DNA of 6,356 bases from positions 1 through 6,356 of the forward strand of contig DBTH01000189.1 of NCBI GenBank assembly GCA_002306945.1. The letters run 5' to 3'. The stretch is from Methylacidiphilaceae bacterium UBA1321. Its GTDB lineage: Bacteria; Verrucomicrobiota; Verrucomicrobiia; Methylacidiphilales; UBA1321. Under the pieces are notes generated by a model that made no database searches, was not told the origin of the DNA, and saw only the letters and a list, made by a program, of their open reading frames with translations. How positions within the stretch are numbered: position 1 is the stretch's first letter; each line of letters starts with the position of its first letter. The position numbers were made by a program, and so were the translations under genes. This document shows, piece by piece, positions 5,990-6,356 of the stretch.

Positions 5990-6356
5990 CTCAATCTTCC
6001 CACTCACTTTGTGGGCCATAAAGGGGACTCGATCAGTATGCGGCGTCAGGGGAGCGTTTCTCGCTTGTCCAATCGAGATCGGCATTCATCGAATAGTTTT
6101 TTTACGGCATCGTCTATCATGGGTAGTCGGGACGATAGCTTGCAGAATTTGGCTAGATGTAGTCTGAACTGAAATTTTTTGGTGCGGGGATTAGCGTCCT
6201 CCTGACGAGCGTAACGCAAAGCTTTAACCAAACTTGTTTTGGGGAGACTTTTAATTCCGTTAAAACACTGATGAACGGTAAAGTGGTTATAGAGTAGTTG
6301 GAGGAGAGATTACAAGGTTGATGAGATGAGCGCAACCGGCAGCGGTTGGCGTGCGC
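5990..6356. other. Right-hand non-coding stretch of lower GC
   Basis: No convincing gene is seen in these 367 bases. The sequence is visibly richer in A and T than the coding regions. Just after the cyclase stop, CCCAC (5999-6003) can pair with GTGGG (6011-6015) across a 7-nt loop, a weak hairpin with no T-tract. ATCGTC (6109-6114) can pair with GACGAT (6131-6136). One minus-strand frame stays open from about 6332 to 6046 and could be a decayed or undetected reading frame, but it has no ATG, no ribosome site and no family I recognise. A GC-rich hairpin lies at the window end. Confidence 0.5.
6330..6356. repeat. GC-rich hairpin at the window edge
   Basis: CGCAACCG (6331-6338) pairs with CGGTTGGCG (6343-6351) over a GCAG loop, eight base pairs with one bulged G. 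It is the only GC-rich palindrome in the AT-richer right end and is cut close by the window edge, so it could be part of a terminator, a REP-like element or a neighbouring gene's structure. I cannot tell which. Confidence 0.4.

Noticed and set aside
5999..6015. CCCAC/GTGGG hairpin as the cyclase terminator
   Set aside because: Only a five-pair stem with no following T-run; too weak to annotate as a terminator.

Overview
This window reads as ordinary bacterial chromosome of moderately high GC (I estimate 55-60% in the genes, noticeably lower at the right end). Genes are packed on both strands. Nothing in it fixes the taxon. The mix of an E. coli-like MntR, an Nramp transporter followed by a universal stress protein, and a class III cyclase with a membrane domain suits a Gram-negative lineage, perhaps Verrucomicrobia or a relative. 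That placement is a guess from general knowledge.

Layout. (1) The left edge cuts into a plus-strand integral membrane protein, with many membrane segments and a soluble C-terminal domain; it may be a GT-C type glycosyltransferase relative. (2) A 106-bp convergent gap follows, holding a near-perfect 18-bp inverted repeat built from iterated CTGAAAAC-like units. (3) On the minus strand sits the pair mntH (Nramp Mn/Fe importer) then a UspA-type stress protein. (4) Divergent from mntH is mntR, a DtxR-family manganese regulator. Between them is a perfect 12-bp inverted repeat with a 3-nt centre that looks like the MntR operator and covers the -35 of a good mntH promoter candidate. (5) Convergent with mntR, 7 nt away, is a minus-strand exported or membrane-anchored peroxiredoxin of the BCP/PrxQ type. 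(6) Divergent from it is a plus-strand membrane-anchored class III adenylate cyclase with the Lys/Thr (class IIIb) substrate pair. (7) The last 367 bp carry no gene I can defend; they are lower in GC and end in a hairpin.

How the genes fit together. The centre is a manganese-homeostasis locus: Mn-loaded MntR would bind the intergenic palindrome and shut off mntH-usp, and possibly its own gene. The adjacent peroxiredoxin makes this a plausible Mn/oxidative-stress neighbourhood, because Mn import and peroxide removal are often physiologically linked. The cyclase and the left-hand membrane protein show no clear functional tie to it. I see no mobile element, CRISPR array or RNA gene. The individual families are all known; the most distinctive features are the operator architecture, the mntH-usp coupling and the repeat at 1425-1496.
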